From Dehalococcoidia bacterium (lineage in GTDB: Bacteria > Chloroflexota > Dehalococcoidia > Lucifugimonadales > UBA3495): 34,841 nt of DNA. Below the pieces are notes generated by a model. It did not search any database. It saw only the letters and a program-made list of their open reading frames with translations, and was not told the origin of the DNA. Of the stretch, positions 24,404-32,757 are shown one piece after another. Each line of letters opens with the position of its first letter. Within the stretch, counting starts at the first letter, position 1. A program made the position numbers and the translations under genes. Location of the stretch: assembly GCA_012959605.1 (NCBI GenBank), contig DUCU01000028.1, positions 1 through 34,841 on the forward strand, given 5' to 3'.

Positions 24404-24625
24404 TCAACCGGGGGCTACTTGCAGCCTAATTATTGGACGGAAACAATGGGCTGGTCCCTGCATCGCCCTAACGGGCTTATCTACCAAGCGCCCTAATATT
24501 GTTACCGGGGCTACTTGTTTTCCAACGTACGTGGCCACGATGCCAACCTCATAGGCATGGATCGCCGTATCTGCCACCGCTAGCATTGGCCCGGTGGCAT
24601 CAACTACGCTAATCTGAACCGAACC
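24404..24625 (-). other. Unassigned 73-codon open stretch behind the helicase gene
   Basis: Between the stop TAG at 24628-24626 and TGA at 24404 the minus strand is open for 73 codons and reads like protein (VVDATGPMLAVADTAIHAY, then VATYVGKQVAPVTILGRLVDK). It lies just after the helicase-nuclease stop in a different frame. No ATG or ribosome site is found at its beginning; an internal ATG is at 24586. The pattern of small residues faintly resembles a bacterial-microcompartment shell domain, but this is speculative. It may be a decayed gene end or chance. The rest of 24392-24636 shows nothing else. Confidence 0.25.
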
Positions 24626-24636
24626 CTATGCGTCGG

Positions 24637-27600
24637 CTAACTACCTGCGGGCGTGGCTAAAACTAAGTGGTCTCCGTCGTCGCCCAGGCGGCCATCGGAT
24701 AACAGTTCAACCACCAAGTCATTGAACCGGACTCTCATAGCTTGGTTGGTCCGACCATATCCCAACAGCTTGAAAACGGCGGCGGGCGCTTGTTCCTTAT
24801 CGATGCCATAAGATTGTTCCACCACAAAGCAGATGGCTTCGACCAACTCGTCGTCGCTGACCATATCTAACTTGCGGGTGGCTGCTGGTAGGCCAGACCG
24901 GTCTCGCACCGGCGGTTGGGACATGTCGTTGTTCCAGAGGAAGTCGCCCCTGCGTGAGACCCTTCCGGTTTCAACTAGACGGTCGATCGCCTCATCCATG
25001 GTTGTTTGCAGTCTCTTGTTGGGTCGAGAGACACCGCCCGCGGTATAGATGCGGCGCGCGGTCTCTGAGACGTGTACCGGACTCTCCATATCAACCACCC
25101 GTGCGGCCCAAAGCAGCAGTGACACAGCCGTGGCGTCAGACATATATTTGTCTGACGACTTGAGCCGTAGCTTGGCGACCTGATACTTGGCAACCTGGAT
25201 GGTTGGCTCTAACTCAGGGACGTCATCACGGATGATCACTGGGGTCGGCTCAACCGGTTCGGGTTCCGGAACGGCAGCTGAGATTGGCGCTTCGTAGGCG
25301 GCGATCGCCGCCATGACGCGTTCCAGCTCTCGCTGTGGGTTGCTGGCCCATTCCGGACTCCACGCTCGATGCAGTCGCCAACCGAGTCCTTCCAGTACCT
25401 GGTGGCGCAGGCGGTCACGGTCGCGGGCGGAACGGGCGCTGTTATAAGACGGTCCGTCGCATTCGATGCCCAAAATGTAACGACCCGGATGGTCAGGATC
25501 TGAGATCGCCAGGTCGACGGTGCCGGTGCCCCACCCCGGAGATTTCGCAACCATGTAGCCCTTGGTAGAGATTTGGTCCGCCACCGACTTTTGGAAGCGT
25601 CCTGTTGTTTCTGCCTCTCCGTCGGATTCGTTGTCCTCGGTAGCTGTGGCCAAAACGCCTCGGTTTGCAAAGGCCAGGAATGTTCGCAGAGCCCGGACGC
25701 CTTGAGAGTTGGTCCGGTTGAGGTCAATATCGTCCTCGGTCATGTTGGTGAACACTTCGCAGCGCCGTCTGGCCCTGGTGATCAGTACGTTGAGACGGCG
25801 TTCACCGCCCTCGCGGTTGAGTGGGCCAAAATTCAGGTCAACCCGACCCGCATCTGCGCGTCCATAACCGATGCTAACCAAGATCACATCCCGTTCATCG
25901 CCCTGTACAGTCTCAAGGTTCTTAACGAAGAACGGCTCATCCGGGTGGGATGCAAAGAAGCTCTCTTTTGATGGGTCGGCTTCCCGCAATGTGTCAAGTT
26001 TGTCCATTATCTCTCTGGTTTGCGCCATGCTGAAGGCCGCAACACCCAGCGATAGTTCAGGCTTGGTCCGGGCGTGTTCCATGACTGCCCTGGTTACGGC
26101 CTCTGCTTCCAGCGGGTTGGTTCCGGTGGTGCCGCGGCCGTACAGTGTGTCTGGCAAGTGGTGGTAGAACAGGCCATTTTCTTCTCGGCCTGCGTCGGGG
26201 CTGGAGAACAGCACTAATCCACCGCCATAGAACTCCTGGTTGGAGACTGCGATCAGCGAGTCGTGGCGGCTGCGGTAGTGCCAGCGCAACATCCGCGTGG
26301 GGGCGTTCTGTGCGGAGAACAAACCCAGGATGCTTTCAATATCGCTGGTCAAATCGTCGTCGGAATTCTCTTCCGCAGCGACTGCCGTTTCAAAGAACGG
26401 TGTTGGCGGTAGTTGCTGGCTGTCGCCAACGACCACCACTTGGCCGCTACGCATCACTGCCCCTAGGGCGTCCACCGGCTTTACCTGGCTGGCCTCATCA
26501 AATATCACCAGGTCAAACTTGATTCCGCCGGGGCTGAGGTAGGCGGCGATAGAGAGCGGACTCATCATGAAAACGGGTTTTATCGCCTGGATGGGGTTGC
26601 CCGCCCGCTCAAGTAGCTGGCGGATGGGCAGGTGACGGCGGCGCAATTCAAACTGCCGACGCAACACCGCAAGCTGTCCGCCGCCTTGGTTCCGGGGCAT
26701 GCGCTCCCAGTGGGCCTGGGCCAGCCGGGCGCGGTTGTGTTCCAGTATGCGGCGATCCAGGTCTTGGAAGCTCTCCCTGACCTGATCGTGGGCAGCGCCA
26801 TCAAAGGAGCGCAACTCGTTTCGTTCTCGCAGAGCCCGTTCCCAAATGCCCTCAAACCTAGCATGGTCATAGGCGTCACGTAAGGCGTTTTCTCCGGTGG
26901 TCCATTCGTATGCCGCGTCGATGATCCCCTGTAGCCCTTCGGACTGACAATCGGCGCTCTGGACGTTCAGGCGTACTACGTCATGGATGCCTTCCATTCG
27001 GTCCAGGCAATTCATCGGAAGATGGAGTTGTTGTTCAAATGGTTGGTCGGCCAGCTCTCCGGACTGTTGGAACTTTCGGAAGACATCGAATTCCAAGGCC
27101 GAGGCCACTCCGTACGCCGTCCTGCGGAGTTCAGCCGTAACGACTTCGACGTTATTGGCGATCTCGGTGAGTTGGCTGGAGACCGGGCCCCAGGATAGGT
27201 AATTCAGGAGTCCGGTGGGCATCTGACCACCAGATACATCGTCGTTTAGCTTCAATAACCAGTTGGTGATCTCAGTTAGTTGAGACCAGTCGGAGTCCAC
27301 ACCTCGCCAGCGGGAGCCAAATAGCTCAGTTCCCAGGGAGCTGTGCCCATCGAAGATAGACTCGTTGTACTGATGTGACTGGACCGCGACGACCATCGCC
27401 AGCATTTCGGTGACGCCGTTTTTTCTGCCCGGAACTTGCAGTCCCGTAAGTCGTTCTTTGGTGCGTCGGAAATCTGAACTGAGAAACCGCCACAACTTGG
27501 TGCCTTGGTTTTCCAGTACCATTCTGTCCGCAGCCAGGTCCTGTTCCCAGGCGCTTGCCCGCAGGGATGACCCATATTCGGTCTTTAGTGCAGCCATGGC

Positions 27601-30096
27601 GGCGCCTGCTGCCATCAAGCTTCGAATATCCTCTGGGTGCTCGGTCCAATGGCCATTCTTCAGGTCAACTTGCTCCAAGTTGGGTGCTCCGGCTGCCCGG
27701 TGCGCGGCTGCTGATAATTGGTCGGTTTCAGCTAGTGTCGTAGGCTCGACCAGCCACATGGTCTGCACCAGCAGGTCGGTGGGGCTCGGCATGGCCAATA
27801 GCGCCGCTTTGTAGGCTTCCAACTTGGCTTTCAGGTCGTCTTGCGCCGCTGGTAGCAGCTCCGTTAGTTTCGCGCCCCAGAATGGGTGTTCTTTGGGCGG
27901 TCCCATGGCGATGACCCTGGCTTGCAACTCTTCGACCAACCCCCGCTTGCGGCGAAACTCGGCTTGAGACCACTGGCTTATGCTGGTGATGGGTGTTTTG
28001 GACGACTGGAAGTGAGTGGTCGCCAACAGTTCTCCTGCCGCCTGGAATGGGGTAACACCCGATTCGCCGACAGTCTGGTTGATGGCATTGCTGTATCCGT
28101 TCAGCCGATCCCTGAGGCGGACTAGCTCGTTTACATCTTCGGTCACTGCCCCGGTGCGCGGGCGGCCCAGGTCCAGAGTCCGGGCCAGTTCGTCGAGGAC
28201 CATCTTCTTGGCGGTTTTTTGGCTGTGCAACTCTAAACAGGCGTCGCCCAATCCCACATTGTCCAAGCGGCGTTTCACAACTTCCAGCGCAGCCATCTTC
28301 TCCGATACGAACAAAACGGAGCGGCCATTCCCAACAGCCTCGGCGATCATGTTGGTGATGGTCTGGGATTTTCCGGTTCCCGGCGGGCCCTGGACCACCA
28401 GGTTCATGCCCTGGTTCACGTCCATCAGCGTCAGGGTCTGGGAGCCGTCGGCATCAACCACGTGGTAGCTGTCGCCGGGGGCCAAGAACGAGTCCAGGTT
28501 ATCGTCGCTGCTCACCAGTGGCGGCGCTTCGTCGAACCCGTCTTCCAGCAGAGACTCAATAATCGGGTGCTCGGCTGGGGATGCGTCGTCGGGCCAGGTC
28601 TCAATGTCCAAGTCCCGGTACATTAAGAATTTGCTGAAGGAGAAGAAAGCTAGGGCAACTCGGCCGCGGTCGACGGTCCAGCCTCGCAACCCGCTAACGG
28701 ATTCGGCAACTGAGTCGAAATACTGGTCGATGTCCTGGACATCGGTGTCGGGTAGTTCCGGCAGCCCAATCCCAAATTCCAGTCGCAGCTTTTCCCTGAG
28801 TGATACGTTGGATTCGGGGTCGTCTCCCGTATGGCGCAACAGGAAACTGCCCCTGGGATTGGTGCGCTCCAGACTGACCGGAAGCAGCACCAAGGGCGCA
28901 AGACGAATCTCGGATCCATTGTCCACCCATTCCAGCATGCCCAGCGCCAGGAAAAGGGTATTTACGCCTTGTTCTTGGAGGAACGAGTTCGCCAGGCGGT
29001 ATGTGGAGAGGAGTCGGCGGTCCAAGTCCTCCGCTGGGTGGGGGGTGCTCAACTGAAGGTCGCGTTTGCGATTTCCACCTTCAGCCCCAGTCTCCGGCAG
29101 CAGGACGGCCGTCATCTCATCTTCGTCCAGCGCGGTGATGATGTCCTGCGGGGTGTGACCTTGTATCCGAGCGCCCCTAGAGCGGAGCAAGCGGTAATTT
29201 AGCAGCGGGTTCCGCATGCCTAGGTCGAGCAGTTCTCGCCGTGCGGCGTCCAGTTTGGCAGCCACCGCAGCGGCATGGGCTTGGTGCGCCTCTGAGAGTT
29301 GTTCTACGCTCTGGACCAATGGGCGGAGAACTGACTGGGAAAAGTCTGTTTCCAGATAATTCAGCAGCCCAGCAGGGATGGACGCGGACTTGATCTCTTC
29401 GCCAAGGTTGCGACGCCAAATGGCGATGGTTTCTAGCTCTGGCCATGCCTGGGGTCCGGAGATACGGCTCCGGCTGAATAGTGCAATCCCAAGAGGCAAG
29501 TGACGGTCGATCGTCCGGACTCGTTCCTGGGATTCGATGATAGCGTTCAGCAGGACGAGTTGGCCGGCCAATTCAGAAGGCGCGGATTGGAGGCAAATCT
29601 CAGTTAGGACGCTATTGGCGTGGCGGTAGTCACCGGAGAGGAACCGAGTGGGGCCAGTGCCGAAATGAACCAGCGTGTCACGAATTTGGTCTGCGTCTAT
29701 GACCCATGCCTCAGGAGTCAGGAATTGCCCGTATTCCATGCGGATAATTGACAGCGCAGTGCCAGCAAATAAAAGGTCGTCCAGTTCTTGCCGTTGGTCA
29801 TCCCATTCCGGGGCGCTGAGGTTTACGCCCTTTAGATCAGGGGCGTCAAGGGCCCGGTGGGCCGCCAGGATGAGTGCGTCCCGTTGGGCCTGACCTTTGG
29901 GTGCGGGCAAACCCATGGTCCTGGCAAGCTCGCTGGCAGCGTCCTCCAAACTCTGGAGTGACCGCCTATTTGGGCTGGCTGCCCGGCTTGTTCCAGCGGT
30001 CGCTTCAGAGTTTGTTTCGAGGGCCGGTTCAATAATGGAATCGGCTGCTTGCTCCCCCAGTTTCGATGACTGGTCTTCACTGCTTCCTGTCGACAT
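24637..30096 (-). CDS. DUF4011 / SF1 helicase / Vsr-like nuclease / DUF3320 protein (Hhe-like defence candidate)
   Basis: 1819-residue helicase-nuclease. In order: repeat module A (about 78-248); a DUF4011-like region starting at RRELLDLGMRNPLLNYR (286-302); Walker A GPPGTGKS (570-577) with VLFVSEKMAALEVVKRRL; repeat module B (797-967); Walker B VIFDEASQ (1197-1204) and VVVGDSQQLPPTPFF (1221-1235); C-terminal Upf1-type helicase motifs VQGDERDVILVSIGYG (1397-1412) and RRLNVLITRARRR (1433-1445); a PD-(D/E)xK/Vsr/MTES_1575-like nuclease (about 1500-1600) with Asp1528, Glu1545 and Asp1547 (IECDGPSY); a DUF3320-like segment (about 1650-1715); and a small C-terminal domain. A DUF4011-helicase-Vsr architecture has been reported as an anti-phage protein. 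It stands alone between housekeeping genes. ATG 30096-30094; no partner gene is seen. Confidence 0.87.
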   Translation of the reverse strand: MSTGSSEDQSSKLGEQAADSIIEPALETNSEATAGTSRAASPNRRSLQSLEDAASELARTMGLPAPKGQAQRDALILAAHRALDAPDLKGVNLSAPEWDDQRQELDDLLFAGTALSIIRMEYGQFLTPEAWVIDADQIRDTLVHFGTGPTRFLSGDYRHANSVLTEICLQSAPSELAGQLVLLNAIIESQERVRTIDRHLPLGIALFSRSRISGPQAWPELETIAIWRRNLGEEIKSASIPAGLLNYLETDFSQSVLRPLVQSVEQLSEAHQAHAAAVAAKLDAARRELLDLGMRNPLLNYRLLRSRGARIQGHTPQDIITALDEDEMTAVLLPETGAEGGNRKRDLQLSTPHPAEDLDRRLLSTYRLANSFLQEQGVNTLFLALGMLEWVDNGSEIRLAPLVLLPVSLERTNPRGSFLLRHTGDDPESNVSLREKLRLEFGIGLPELPDTDVQDIDQYFDSVAESVSGLRGWTVDRGRVALAFFSFSKFLMYRDLDIETWPDDASPAEHPIIESLLEDGFDEAPPLVSSDDNLDSFLAPGDSYHVVDADGSQTLTLMDVNQGMNLVVQGPPGTGKSQTITNMIAEAVGNGRSVLFVSEKMAALEVVKRRLDNVGLGDACLELHSQKTAKKMVLDELARTLDLGRPRTGAVTEDVNELVRLRDRLNGYSNAINQTVGESGVTPFQAAGELLATTHFQSSKTPITSISQWSQAEFRRKRGLVEELQARVIAMGPPKEHPFWGAKLTELLPAAQDDLKAKLEAYKAALLAMPSPTDLLVQTMWLVEPTTLAETDQLSAAAHRAAGAPNLEQVDLKNGHWTEHPEDIRSLMAAGAAMAALKTEYGSSLRASAWEQDLAADRMVLENQGTKLWRFLSSDFRRTKERLTGLQVPGRKNGVTEMLAMVVAVQSHQYNESIFDGHSSLGTELFGSRWRGVDSDWSQLTEITNWLLKLNDDVSGGQMPTGLLNYLSWGPVSSQLTEIANNVEVVTAELRRTAYGVASALEFDVFRKFQQSGELADQPFEQQLHLPMNCLDRMEGIHDVVRLNVQSADCQSEGLQGIIDAAYEWTTGENALRDAYDHARFEGIWERALRERNELRSFDGAAHDQVRESFQDLDRRILEHNRARLAQAHWERMPRNQGGGQLAVLRRQFELRRRHLPIRQLLERAGNPIQAIKPVFMMSPLSIAAYLSPGGIKFDLVIFDEASQVKPVDALGAVMRSGQVVVVGDSQQLPPTPFFETAVAAEENSDDDLTSDIESILGLFSAQNAPTRMLRWHYRSRHDSLIAVSNQEFYGGGLVLFSSPDAGREENGLFYHHLPDTLYGRGTTGTNPLEAEAVTRAVMEHARTKPELSLGVAAFSMAQTREIMDKLDTLREADPSKESFFASHPDEPFFVKNLETVQGDERDVILVSIGYGRADAGRVDLNFGPLNREGGERRLNVLITRARRRCEVFTNMTEDDIDLNRTNSQGVRALRTFLAFANRGVLATATEDNESDGEAETTGRFQKSVADQISTKGYMVAKSPGWGTGTVDLAISDPDHPGRYILGIECDGPSYNSARSARDRDRLRHQVLEGLGWRLHRAWSPEWASNPQRELERVMAAIAAYEAPISAAVPEPEPVEPTPVIIRDDVPELEPTIQVAKYQVAKLRLKSSDKYMSDATAVSLLLWAARVVDMESPVHVSETARRIYTAGGVSRPNKRLQTTMDEAIDRLVETGRVSRRGDFLWNNDMSQPPVRDRSGLPAATRKLDMVSDDELVEAICFVVEQSYGIDKEQAPAAVFKLLGYGRTNQAMRVRFNDLVVELLSDGRLGDDGDHLVLATPAGS
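27196..27708 (-). repeat. Internal repeat module, copy B (residues 797-967)
   Basis: Protein-level repeat of residues 78-248 (copy A, 29865-29353). Matching landmarks in order are AAHRA, an L-x-W block, AG-A then EYG, an AW block, RFLS-D-R, LG-LF-R and GLLNYL. First and last landmarks are both offset by exactly 719 residues. Copy B interrupts the helicase core between motif I and motif II. Confidence 0.85.
29353..29865 (-). repeat. Internal repeat module, copy A (residues 78-248)
   Basis: N-terminal copy of the 171-residue module, located before the DUF4011-like region. It shares ordered landmarks (AAHRALDAPDLKGV, MEYG, EAW, TRFLSGDYR, LPLGIALFSR, GLLNYL) with copy B at 27708-27196. Function unknown. 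Confidence 0.85.
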
Positions 30097-30125
30097 AACA
30101 CCACGTTAGCACACCACCCAAAATT

Positions 30126-30148
30126 CAGACCAGTTGTCTGTTACAGAC
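30126..30148. promoter_or_regulatory. Three alternating CAGAC half-sites in the helicase/cupin divergent region
   Basis: CAGAC (30126-30130), GTCTG(T) (30136-30141) and (A)CAGAC (30143-30148) form two overlapping dyads; the right pair is a perfect 13-base palindrome, GTCTGT-T-ACAGAC. It lies 30 bases before the helicase start codon and 40 bases before the cupin -10 box. It looks like an operator. Confidence 0.45.
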
Positions 30149-30186
30149 CCGGAGTTATTTTGGTCAACATAACTCAACAATCACCA

Positions 30187-30195
30187 TGTTATACT
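30187..30195 (+). promoter_or_regulatory. Extended -10 promoter element of the cupin-monooxygenase operon
   Basis: TGTTATACT combines the extended -10 TGn with TATACT (30190-30195). A -35 box at the right distance is not evident, which extended -10 promoters can tolerate. The leader to ATG 30276 would be about 73 bases. Confidence 0.45.
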
Positions 30196-30275
30196 CGAAA
30201 AATTACAGGTGAATTACGGGGTGTCAGGCTCGTTAGCCTACGCCCAACACCTACGCCATCAAAGGGTAAGAGAAC

Positions 30276-30605
30276 ATGGATGTCTTTGACTTGGCCCAGA
30301 TAGTTGGGGGCCACAGCGAAAACGGAGAATTCTACCACGAGTTTTTCAAAGCCAAGCGACTGAGCGTTGGTCTCTACGTGCTGAAAGCCGGGGAAACCGA
30401 CCCTCAATCACCGCACACCGAGGATGAGATCTATTACATCGTCTCGGGAGCCGGTACGATTGAAATTGACGGTGAGCACCGCGAAGTAAGCGCCGGGGCG
30501 GTGATCTATGTGGAAGAGCACGTGACCCACCGTTTTCATACAATTACGGAAGACCTTAGCATCATTGTCGTTTTTGCGCCGCCGCGCCATTCCCAGCGGA
30601 CTTAG
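30276..30605 (+). CDS. Cupin-domain protein
   Basis: 109-residue single-domain cupin. The first cupin motif reads QSPHTEDEIYYIVSGAGTIEIDG (about 45-67) with His and Glu as candidate metal ligands, and the second is AGAVIYVEEHVTHRFHTI (about 73-90). Such proteins bind a divalent metal and act as small dioxygenases, isomerases or ligand-binding units; none can be chosen. ATG 30276 has AAAGGG at 30261-30266. The next gene starts 31 bases downstream on the same strand, so the cupin is probably functionally linked to the flavin monooxygenase. Confidence 0.9.
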   Translation: MDVFDLAQIVGGHSENGEFYHEFFKAKRLSVGLYVLKAGETDPQSPHTEDEIYYIVSGAGTIEIDGEHREVSAGAVIYVEEHVTHRFHTITEDLSIIVVFAPPRHSQRT

Positions 30606-30636
30606 ACCTGCGGACCTAGAAAATGGAGCAAAAGAA

Positions 30637-31758
30637 ATGCCAGACGTAGAAATTATGGGCATGATCGGTGTCAACCGAGAGCGCGACTCCTCGCGGGGTG
30701 TGACAGTCAGCCTATTTGGCGGCGGAATCAACCCTAAAGATGAGATTCCTGCCGGCATCGACGCTGATTACATCGCGGAGTTTTCCCAGGCCCATGAAGC
30801 CAGTGGATTCGACAAAGTCTTGATTGGATACTCGTCAGCCACGGCAGAGGGCTTTGGCGTTGCGGGATACGCGGCGTCAAAGACCAAAACGCTGGGTTAT
30901 CTCATTGCTCATCGACCAGGGTTCGTCGTTCCCACTCTGGCCGCCCGCCAGGCAGCTACATTGGACCAGCTGACCAAGGGTCGCATCGCCTTGCACATCA
31001 TCAGCGGTGGCAGCGACCTCGAGCAGCGCCGCGACGGCGACTGGGCGGACCACGACGCCCGCTATCGGCGCACCGATGAGTTCATGGAGGTGATGAGTAA
31101 GGTCTGGACGGAAACTTCGCCCTTCGACTATGACGGCGAGTTCTATAAGTTTGAGCAGAACCTGAGTGAAGTCCGCACCTACCAACAACCCGGCGTCCCG
31201 CTGTACTTTGGCGGGGCATCTGATGTTGCCAAAGAAGTAGGCGCCAGACGGGCAGACGTTTTTGCTCTCTGGGGTGAACCGCTGGAGGCCATCAGGGAGC
31301 AGATCCGGGATATACGAGAGCGTGCCGCCAAGTATGGCCGGACGATCCGCTTCAGCGTCTCCGTGAGGCCCATATTAGGTGATACAGAGGGTGAGGCGTG
31401 GGAACGCGCCAGAGGGATTCTTGACCGAGTAAAGTCATCGGTCGGAGAAACCATCGGCCCCGCTAAACCGGCACGCCTACAATCAGAGGGATCACGCCGT
31501 CTGCTGGACTTCGCCGCTAAGGGAGACATCCACGACCAAAGACTCTGGATGCCGATTGCCGCCAGTACTGGGGCCGCTGGCAATACTACCGCGCTGGTTG
31601 GCACCGCCGAACAGGTGGCTGAGTCTCTATTGGCCTACCAAAAGATAGGTGCGGACGCGTTTATCATCCGAGGGTTTGACCCAATGCAAGACACCATCGA
31701 TTGGGGTAAAGAGTTGATTCCCAGAGTCCGCGACGGCGCAGCGGCGCTGGCCAGATAA
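30637..31758 (+). CDS. LLM-class flavin-dependent monooxygenase, SsuD-like
   Basis: 373-residue luciferase-like TIM-barrel monooxygenase closest in pattern to alkanesulfonate monooxygenase SsuD: LGYLIAHRPGFVVPTLAARQ (86-105), ATLDQLTKGRIALHIISGG (107-125) and DHDARYRRTDEFMEVM (138-153), then VPLYFGGAS. It would use FMNH2 or F420H2 from a separate reductase to oxidise an organic substrate, perhaps releasing sulfite from a sulfonate; the true substrate is unknown. SAR202 genomes are reported to be rich in such enzymes. ATG 30637 is preceded by GGAG at 30625-30628; the frame opens earlier at 30565, overlapping the cupin, but without support. Its stop lies within a 24-bp hairpin. Confidence 0.92.
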   Translation: MPDVEIMGMIGVNRERDSSRGVTVSLFGGGINPKDEIPAGIDADYIAEFSQAHEASGFDKVLIGYSSATAEGFGVAGYAASKTKTLGYLIAHRPGFVVPTLAARQAATLDQLTKGRIALHIISGGSDLEQRRDGDWADHDARYRRTDEFMEVMSKVWTETSPFDYDGEFYKFEQNLSEVRTYQQPGVPLYFGGASDVAKEVGARRADVFALWGEPLEAIREQIRDIRERAAKYGRTIRFSVSVRPILGDTEGEAWERARGILDRVKSSVGETIGPAKPARLQSEGSRRLLDFAAKGDIHDQRLWMPIAASTGAAGNTTALVGTAEQVAESLLAYQKIGADAFIIRGFDPMQDTIDWGKELIPRVRDGAAALAR

Positions 31759-31804
31759 CCAAAAAGAGCCAATCTTCAGAAAGATTGGCTCTTTTTGGTT
31801 ATCT
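31753..31804. terminator. 24-bp perfect hairpin covering both convergent stop codons
   Basis: Arms 31753-31776 and 31781-31804 pair perfectly over the loop CAGA. The monooxygenase TAA (31756-31758) is in the left arm and the nucleoside-hydrolase TAG (31805-31803) begins at the end of the right arm. Internal AAAAAGAG and CTCTTTTT tracts make it a likely bidirectional terminator. Confidence 0.85.
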
Positions 31805-32720
31805 AGAACCCTTTTAGCTCCAGCAACCCCACAAGCAGGCCAAAGAACCGGGTTGAGTTCACTTCCAGTGGCAGGGTGATCTCGCCCGGCCCGCCGCTTT
31901 CAGAGGTCTCACCCCAAGATTCGTTTTCTTCTAGGCCCACATCGAGGTCTACCTTGGTGACGGTGGCGATGGCAGGCTCCAAGGCGATGGCCATAGCTAG
32001 TGGGTCGTAGAACTCGAATCTCTGCCTGCTGGGTTCTTTTCTAAACCAACCCTGCAGCATGTTTAGGGTTAAACGGCCCATGGGATGGTCAGACCGCAGC
32101 CCCATGGCCTGTTCACGGCTGATACCTACCTGACGGCACGCTGCCAGATCAACCAGAGTGATTGGCAGTCCGCTTGCAATCACCACCTCGGCAGCGACCG
32201 GATCACTGTAGATATTGAACTCTGCTTTAGGGGTGACATTGCCCGGTGCATTCACCGCGCCGCCCATGACTATGATGTTCTTAGCCTGTTCCAGGGCAAA
32301 TGGACGCTCCCAGAATAGTTGCGCAATGTTGGTCAGGGGGCCCAGGGCAACCACAGTCACCTCACCCGGTTCATCGGCAGTTACCTGGTCGTAAAGGAAT
32401 TCCACTGCGCCCTTGGTTACAGGGTCGACAGATGGGTCTGGCAGGCGATGGGAAAGGCCTCCTGGGCCGTGGAACTGGGGCGCGTACTTGAACCGACCAC
32501 GCAGCGGACGGGAGGCTCCTTTGGCCACTGGGATGTCACTCCGGCCTGCCGCCTGTAGTAGGGCCAGCGCATTCCTTGTGGTCCGGGCTAATGGGACGTT
32601 GCCACCAACGGTGGTCAGACCCAAGATTTTAATCTCAGGAACGGCCAAGGCCATCAGTATTGCCACGGCGTCGTCCACGCCGGGGTCCGTATCAATTATC
32701 AGTTTGATTGGTTCTGCCAT
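31803..32720 (-). CDS. Inosine-uridine-preferring nucleoside hydrolase family protein
   Basis: 305-residue nucleoside hydrolase that would cleave the N-glycosidic bond of ribonucleosides, giving base and ribose. The calcium-binding signature IIDTDPGVDDAVAIL (8-22) is intact, followed by GLTTVGGNVPLARTTRNAL, the VTVVALGPLTNIA block, IIVMGGAV and FNIYSDPVAAEVV; the late catalytic His position is less clear (FYDPLAMAIAL). ATG 32718-32720 lacks a clear ribosome site. It is third in a minus-strand run after squalene/phytoene synthase and an SDR, 37 bases after the latter. Role: purine/pyrimidine salvage, inferred. Confidence 0.92.
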   Translation of the reverse strand: MAEPIKLIIDTDPGVDDAVAILMALAVPEIKILGLTTVGGNVPLARTTRNALALLQAAGRSDIPVAKGASRPLRGRFKYAPQFHGPGGLSHRLPDPSVDPVTKGAVEFLYDQVTADEPGEVTVVALGPLTNIAQLFWERPFALEQAKNIIVMGGAVNAPGNVTPKAEFNIYSDPVAAEVVIASGLPITLVDLAACRQVGISREQAMGLRSDHPMGRLTLNMLQGWFRKEPSRQRFEFYDPLAMAIALEPAIATVTKVDLDVGLEENESWGETSESGGPGEITLPLEVNSTRFFGLLVGLLELKGF

Positions 32721-32757
32721 CAGGGGTGTTAAATCCAGTCTCGCCGTTCTTGGGGTT

